NCBI RefSeq assembly: GCF_015832195.1
Contig: NC_052016.1
Location: 26,371,129 to 26,435,128 of the forward strand
DNA length: 64,000 nt
Reading direction: 5' to 3'
From: Motacilla alba alba
Taxonomy: Eukaryota; Chordata; Aves; Passeriformes; Motacillidae
The notes beneath the pieces are model-generated. The model saw only the letters and a list, made by a program, of their open reading frames with translations, did no database searches and was not told the origin of the DNA. This document shows, piece after piece, positions 57,486 through 64,000 of the stretch. The position numbers and the translations under genes were made by a program. Positions within the stretch are counted from its first letter, which is position 1. Each line of letters starts with the position of its first letter.

Positions 57486-57517
<32 letters not shown>
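57450..57517. repeat. 68-bp T tract with three G interruptions
   Basis: Almost pure T from 57450 to 57517, interrupted only at about 57464, 57481 and 57486. It is likely to be length-variable and hard to sequence accurately. Confidence 0.93.
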
Positions 57518-57519
<2 letters not shown>

Positions 57520-58926
57520 ATTTATTTGTGGATTACCAACAGTCAGCATCAGTAATATATTTGCTTTTATTTAACTAGATATATCCATGCCTGTTTCATG
57601 GTGCTTTATTCCTCTTGGCAAAAGCAGAATCACTGTAACTCCCATTCATGTGAATAAACCCAAAACAAAACTCAGGGGCTGATATAATTAGAACACATTT
57701 ATGCTTGTTTCCCAGCCTTGGTCTGCTGAGCAGCAATTACTTTGAAAGATAGTTCCTGTGCCTTTTTAAAATTTCTTTTTCTTTTCCAGTGTTCCTTTTA
57801 TTCAGTCATGGGCTTGCAGTGGAAAGATGGATGAAGTGGAGAGGTACACTCTTTGCATATTTCTCAGCAGAATGAAAAAGAATACAGTGTACCATACACA
57901 ATAATCTGCAAGTATACTAAGCTGCAAAGAGTAAGGGCCTTGGATGGAAAAAAATTATTGATGAAAGAAGACTAGAAATAATGGGCATGTACTTCCCCAA
58001 GGGGATTTGAGATTGGATGCCAGATAACCTTATATGTAATACAAACTAATGCTTCTTTAAAAAGACATGGACTTCTGTCATTGTCAGTCCTTAAAACAGG
58101 CTAGATGAGCTGTTTGGGAAATGCCTAGGAGTTCTTCACCCTGCTCTGTGCAGAGCAATGGTCAAGGTTTGCTTCTCCACCTCTCCTTTAGTTTTCATTA
58201 ATTGATGTACACATTTGTTGTGTCATGTTTCAGGCATATAGGCACAATACTCTTCAACATGTTGTTACACAGCTACAACAGTGATGGAAGCAGTCTAAGT
58301 ATGATACAGTTGCTCCTGTGTTAATGCCAGTCCCTACCAAGCATTGTCAAACAGCAGAAGGGATGATTCTTAACTAATTACAACAGCATTGACAACAGGG
58401 CTCACACACAAACGAGTCTACCATATGCCATCTGCTCCATTGATGAAGGCATAAATGCTTTGCACTGGGACAGAGCTTTCATCTGAGGATCTCAAAGTAT
58501 TTTACGAAATGGAAATATAAAGTGACATTATCTTAATTGCACAGTTAGATGAGCAGGATTGCCACCTTCCTTCATTGCATGCTGATAGCATAGCCCGGCA
58601 TCTTCCTGAGGAAGGATTAGGAACATGAACAAAGGTGGTTTTGCTTAGCTCTCCTGGGGATACTTGGAGGCAAAATTGTTCTGTTGGGCCACAGGCCATA
58701 TACACAGGTGTGTGTGTGTGTAAGCACAAGTTTATTTCACCAACCAACTTCACCAGAAGTTCTTTACATAGTGGTTGTGATGTGATTTCACTCTTGTGAG
58801 GTATCTTCTTTACAGAAGAGCACGCGCACCCAACACAGCTATTCCCATATGTCTGCACCACTACCAGAGTCATTGAACTGACATCTTTCCATTGGAGCAG
58901 GTTAGTTTATATCCTTGAGAAGGAGT

Positions 58927-59655
58927 TCACAGGATCACAGAATTTCTAGGTTGGAAGAGACCTTTAAGATCATTGAGTCCAACCCATGTTCTAACACCTC
59001 AACTAGATCATGGCACCAAGTGCCACATCCAGTCTTTTTTTAAACACATCCAGGGATGGTGACTCCACCACCTCCCTGGGCAGATGATTCCAGTATTTGA
59101 CCACTCTTTCTGTGAAAAACTTCCTCCTTAATTCTAGCCTGTATCTCCCTTGGCGCAGCTTGAGACTGTGTCCTCTTGTTCTGTCTGTTGTTGCCCGGAG
59201 AAAGAGACTGACCCCCAGCTCACCACAGCCACCCTTCAGGAAGTTGAAGAGAGTGATAAGGTCACCCTTGAGTCTCCTTTTCTCCAGGCTAAAGAACCCC
59301 AGCTCCCTCAGTCGTTCTTCATACGGCTTGTGTTCCAAGCCCCTCACCAGCCTCGTTGCTCTCCTTTGGACATGCTCAAGCATCTCAATGTCCCTCCTAA
59401 ACTGAGGGGCCCAGAACTGGACACAATACTCAAACTGTGGCCTCACCAGTGCTGAGTACAGGGGAAGAGTGACCTCCCTGCTCCTGCTGGCCACACTATT
59501 CCTGATACTGGCCAGGATGCCATTGGCCTTTTTGGCAACCTGGGCACACTGCTGGCTCATGTTCAGTCGGCTGTCAACCAGTACCCCTAGGTCCCTTTCC
59601 ACCTGAGCACTGTCCAGCCAGTTGAACACAGAGACAGCAGTACCTGGAGACACTT
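58927..59655 (-). mobile_element. CR1 LINE, 5'-truncated copy with open ORF2 C-terminus
   Basis: The minus strand holds an uninterrupted 216-codon frame (59653-59003). It contains the CR1 ORF2 C-terminal words [62 protein letters not shown] and [17 protein letters not shown]. It then runs into the CR1 3' end with the octamer tail (reverse of 'tcacaggatcacagaat' at 58927). The catalytic domain is missing, so it cannot be mobile. The open frame without decay marks it as a younger insertion. It is not a host gene. Confidence 0.95.
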
Positions 59656-62089
59656 AGGTGAACAGTCCTATGAAAAGCACAACCATTACTGAGCTAGTGC
59701 ATTTTTTCTCCTTCGGCACAGAAGCAAAGCACTGATGATGCTGGGAATGGAGTGACAGGCCCTCTCCTTTGCAGCATGCTTTCTACCAATGCAGGCATAG
59801 CGTGCTTGTCAACATACACATGTGCACCTCCTCCCTGCTGCAAATAGTCATATGAATATTTTCTTAGCCTTTTTGCTGTACATTTAGGATCCTAATCAGG
59901 AGAGAAGTTACCATTTTACCAGGTAGTGAGGAAACATGTAACAGAGACATCATGACAGAATGTGTGTCAGTGATGTACTTGTATCTGCTCCAGTTCCTTT
60001 TTCAATATCTGTCTAAGCCAAAGTGCATGAAAGATATCAAAGTTCAGCATGGAAGCTACATAAATCTGGTTTTAGACCCTAATAATGCCCTCCAAAACTT
60101 CCTTTCAGCAAGTAATTTCTCTTCCTCTCTCATTTTTTAAATCCACTCTGCAGGTGAGATAAGAGGATTCTTCTTTTTGCCCTTAAATTATGGCAGTTAC
60201 AAGCAATCCTCGCTGCCTCTGTACATATGGGGCTTTTTTGTTGTTTTTTGTCTTTATTATTTTTTCCCCCAAGGAAAACAACTATTTCATGCTCATGGAA
60301 AAAAACCCAGAGATTAGCTGCACCAGAACAAAATATATGAGTCAACCTGAGGCAAAGCACAGCTGAACAGCAGCAATACAAACTTCCCCTCAGCTCTGGT
60401 GTCAAATGTTTCCAATGATAAACCTTTGCAGGCCATTAACTGGAAACGAAGTGTCCTTTATAAAGTTTCCTTTTTTATTAAAATCAGTAAATATAACTGA
60501 ACATCTGATAGTAAATAATTTCCCTTCACCCGTCTACAGATAAAGGAAGGATCTGAGGGGCAGCAGATACTTGTTCTCAGAAGAAACAATTCTGAGATGG
60601 TTTAAGGCAGCAGCTGCACTTGTGATCAGACAGGTCAGTGACATTAATATAGTTTCAATGCATATTTAAAGACTCTCTGACCTACATACAAATATTTCCA
60701 GGGCATGCACATTCTTATTCTAGCTGGCATCTTTTATGTGACTTGAGTGGCCCACACCTTTCTCTGCAGACAAAAGTGTTACCACCCCTGTTTCCTGACA
60801 ATAGAGAGGACTTGGAAGCTGCTTGGATGAGTTATTTTTTGGTGGATTTTAACTGGGAAACACCTGTTCAATTGTATAGAAGCTTGACAAAAAAATGTGA
60901 CATGTTAATCAAATACAAGAATCTTTATTTTAAAAGAGAATGTCTTAGGAGAGAGAAGGGCAGAGAAGGGCAATAATAGTGTGTGCAGGGGGAGGGTGTT
61001 CTCTTGTTTCACCAGAGTAGGCAGAGACACTTGGGGACACAGGAGAGAGGTCAAATCACATTTGCCTGTTTTACATCAGAGGCTACAGGGCAGTCTGGAA
61101 GAAATGTCCCTGCTGCAGCTGTGCTGCTTTGAAAGGATGCCTGAGAAATAAGAGCAGTAATTAGGCTCTTCACCAGGACAACTTTGTCAGAGCCTGTGCC
61201 TTGCATTAAAAAGAAGCTGCTGAGACATCTTCAGTGAGTGTCAATTACTAAGCTATGTGGGCAGGGCCATAGACTTGTTTTCTGAGGTGATCTGTGCCAC
61301 TCAAACCTTTATCTTATTAAACAGGTAGGAAAACTGTAGTGATTTGTTAAAAATTTGAAAAGAGGAGATGTTTTTAAACCTAAGAGACTTATTTTCCTTT
61401 CTCAGGAGAATGGTATTTTGACTGTGGTGGGAGAATTTGTGTTTGTCTTGAATTTGTAGGATGTTGGGGAGAATAAAGGATCTTGCCAAACTCTGGGACG
61501 AATCAGCAGTGTGGTAAGTGATGACCCTTCTCCAGGTGTTTGGGGATGTATGAGTTTCAGATGAAATGGGAACTTCTCCCCTAAGTGTCTCTGAACTATG
61601 TCACTGTCCATGTTTTCCCAGGGTCACTGTCCCTTGCTGGAGCAAGGACAGTGTGGCTCTGCTAGGGGATTGATAGAGATTTCAAATCTGAACAGGGACT
61701 TCTTTTGAAGCTAGCACATTGTCCCAAAAGGCAACATCTGCATGTTGAGAATAAGTCTGAGAAAAAGCAGCATGGACATTTTGGTTGCCTTTCAGGACTT
61801 GTAGGTAGGAGTATTTTTTTGACTTGGCCTGGCAGTTCTCTTGCTAATAATGAAAACAAGAGATGGCCAAGCATAAGAGTAAGGAAGTGCAGAACGGCTG
61901 ATCTCTGTATTATGACAGAGCTAAGAGCGAGAACAGGTGGCCACAGACTCATTCAGAAGAAAACTGGAGACAAGCATGCGATGGGAGAACTTGAAAAATA
62001 ATAAAGGGAAGATGACAGACATCTTTAAGGGTATGCAGAAAAGATTAAGGGAAGACGAGCAGTGTCTTACTTTTTGTTGTTTGACTCCA
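59656..62089. other. Intergenic stretch without recognised genes
   Basis: No repeat or gene was recognised. The small open frames on both strands have no domain or splice support. Confidence 0.65.
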
Positions 62090-62404
62090 GGGTGAGTATT
62101 ACTTATTTGTGCAAAGCAGAATGACGCAGAGTCCCTAGTCAAAGGAGAGCCCCTTTATTGCAAAACCAGGCCTTTTTAAGCAGTCAGGCCTTTATCAGTT
62201 ACATAGTTTTGAACCATAACGAACATAATTCAACCAACCACTACACACCAAAATGTGAACATGCAGTGGTTATATAACTTGTTTTTCTGCCTCTAATTCA
62301 TCTGAGTCACTTTCCCATAGTCCTTTTCTACTTAGCTGGAGTAACAGGCCTGAGCCAGGGTTTTACACGGCCTTCCTTTTGTAAGGTTCTACCTATATGC
62401 AACA
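62090..62404 (-). mobile_element. Probable LTR fragment (endogenous retrovirus)
   Basis: On the minus strand a TTAAAAAGG TATA-like element (about 62172) precedes AATAAA (TTTATT on the + strand at 62154-62159). The segment could begin TGTTGCATATAGG at 62404. A 5-6 bp target duplication could not be found, so it may be partial or old. The layout (U3, TATA, poly(A) signal, short U5) is that of an LTR. Confidence 0.4.
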
Positions 62405-64000
62405 CATACTGTTTATTTATAGGGCTGTTGATAAAGACATGGCTGAAAATGACAAGACACTGGTTTCATCCCCTAGAAGGAAGGATTAAATCATTACTGT
62501 CATTGGCATTACTGTCATTTTTCAAGCAAAAGAAAAATTATTCTTCTGATGCCCACTCAAGGGAAGCCGGCAGTCAGAAGGACAGGGGATTGTGTTCCCC
62601 TGTTACTCTGAAATGTGTAATGAGATTGCACTACAAAATAGCCATGGAAATGTTAATTCTAAAGTCTATGATGTGCTGTGGAAAGAGCAAGTGGGAAATG
62701 ATAAATGAGCAACATCGATCAAATATCAGCATGTGCTGTGATTGCCAAGGGCTTAGGCAGATCTCTACTCCTTAGGGAAGTTCTTCTCCCTGAGAATCAC
62801 ATGAGAGACTACTCTGTTAGGCAAAAATAATACTGCAGAAATTTGTGAAGTGTTCATTAAGTACAGTAAGAGCAGGAACTTTCTAAGCGACTTAGTGTCA
62901 CTCTGATGGATAGACTACAGTAGGTTATACTCAATAAATCCTCATGATCTCTGTGAGCATTGTCATGCAAAAGAAATTATTATTCCTAACTAAATAGTCA
63001 CTGAAAGTCTGAAAGGTCTGCATGTCATGTCCTGAGTGACTGGGCTGTGTAACACAAGTCAGTGTGGAGATAAGAGAATTAGCATGCTCTTGGACCCTCA
63101 CAGGGATGGGTCAGAGGGAAGTGCCCTCCCTGTATTTGGAGTCCAGACACAGCTGGATGGCTGTGAGTCATATCTCACCTCTAGGGCTTCTTAAGATCTA
63201 GACACTTTCTTCTAGATCAACGTACAGTCATTTCAGTATGAGTGAAGGGAAGAGGGGAAAAAAATAGAGATAAATGACATGTTTTGTAAAAATGGATTGA
63301 AAACGCTGTGGGATTGAAGCAGATCCCAGTTCAAATTTGTAATATTCCCTTGGCTTTCACCATATTAAGTCTTGGGAACAATTTCAAGACTTCTTTAGCA
63401 GGTGAGAAAGGCTAGGAGGATAACAAGGCAAACGTGTAAGTGGAACAGAACTTCTTTAAATGGGTGATGTCTGAGAACAAATCTAACTATATTCAGCTTT
63501 TGACCAAGTTATTGGGAGTCATATAGGATCTCATTTAAACTTCACCATTAGATATCATATCTCATCTGTGCCCACAGACATGACTAGCATAGAAATAGGC
63601 TTACTCATTTTCTAATTGCATTAATTGGATCATAGGTGGAAAGCAAGCATGAAGGATGTGGGTGCAGTATTTCAGGGCCAGAACGGGGCATTTGTTGATC
63701 ATGTCATTGTATAATGTCACATCACATAAAGGCTACTATATTGAAAAATATTGCCACATAATTTCCTGGAATCAGTACTAATTAAAAAGCAAATTGAAGT
63801 GGGAAGCAGCTGAAGAATATCCAACTATTTCTATTATCATAATTTTTTACAGGAAAGGACAGATGAGCAAATGCTGTGTTTGAATTGGAGAACATTAATT
63901 GTGCAGCTTCAAGGCTGCTGAGAAAATGAAATTGGCCTGTTTTTTTTTTTTAAACAAACATGTGTTTATTCATCTTCCTGCTATTTAGTACACAATAGCC
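62405..64000. other. Intergenic end of the window
   Basis: AT-rich with no recognised gene. The open frame at 62428-62775 (115 codons) starts just beyond the LTR-like segment and has no recognisable domain. Confidence 0.6.

Larger units (their letters stand above)
55123..58926. other. Intergenic stretch without recognised genes
   Basis: Apart from the hexamer repeat and a long T-rich tract, no gene or element was recognised. The 123-codon minus frame at 58502-58873 has no recognisable motif. Confidence 0.65.

Noticed and set aside
59003..59653. 216-codon open frame as a host gene
   Set aside because: Its motifs are those of the CR1 ORF2 C-terminus, and it continues into the CR1 3' tail.
62090..62420. 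Target-site duplication around the second LTR-like segment
   Set aside because: I tried ends at CAACA and CAACACA against several TG starts. No 5-6 bp flanking pair matched.

Overview
This is AT-rich vertebrate nuclear DNA, and the repeats point to a bird. It carries CR1 LINE fragments on both strands, with 3' ends of the avian (ATTCTRTG)n type, one young-looking endogenous-retrovirus solo LTR, and one spliced gene with long introns. There are no bacterial-style operons, CRISPR arrays or rRNA genes. Most of the many short open frames are chance frames.

Positions 1-7,715 hold the region upstream of the start codon. I see no coding exon there, but there is a perfect 47-bp tandem duplication, a 33-nt near-perfect palindrome and a possible tRNA-SINE head. 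Positions 7,716-27,870 on the + strand contain a complete ten-exon coding region for ZPLD1 (zona pellucida-like domain-containing protein 1, cupulin). Every junction is GT-AG and every phase joins. The spliced frame is 1,248 nt, or 415 codons plus stop, the length I recall for human ZPLD1. The product has a signal peptide, a ZP-N/ZP-C module with conserved cysteines, an RERR furin-type site, a C-terminal membrane segment and a short tail.

Positions 27,871-64,000 look like a gene-poor 3' flank. This fits the long gap that follows ZPLD1 before ALCAM in vertebrate maps as I remember them. It holds CR1 pieces near 34.3-34.8 kb (-), 36.6-37.2 kb (+), 38.0-38.2 kb (+), 44.05-44.12 kb (-), 54.9-55.1 kb (+) and 58.9-59.7 kb (-). 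A 747-bp solo LTR lies at 46,673-47,419, flanked by an identical 6-bp target duplication (GATGAG). Two further LTR-like stretches (about 32 kb and 62.1-62.4 kb), several microsatellites and long T tracts complete the picture.

I found no convincing undescribed system. The items most worth checking are a phase-compatible candidate alternative last exon at 43,456-43,526, the 30-nt symmetric exon 9 of ZPLD1, the solo LTR with its exact boundaries, and two odd-centred perfect palindromes that look like template-switch events.
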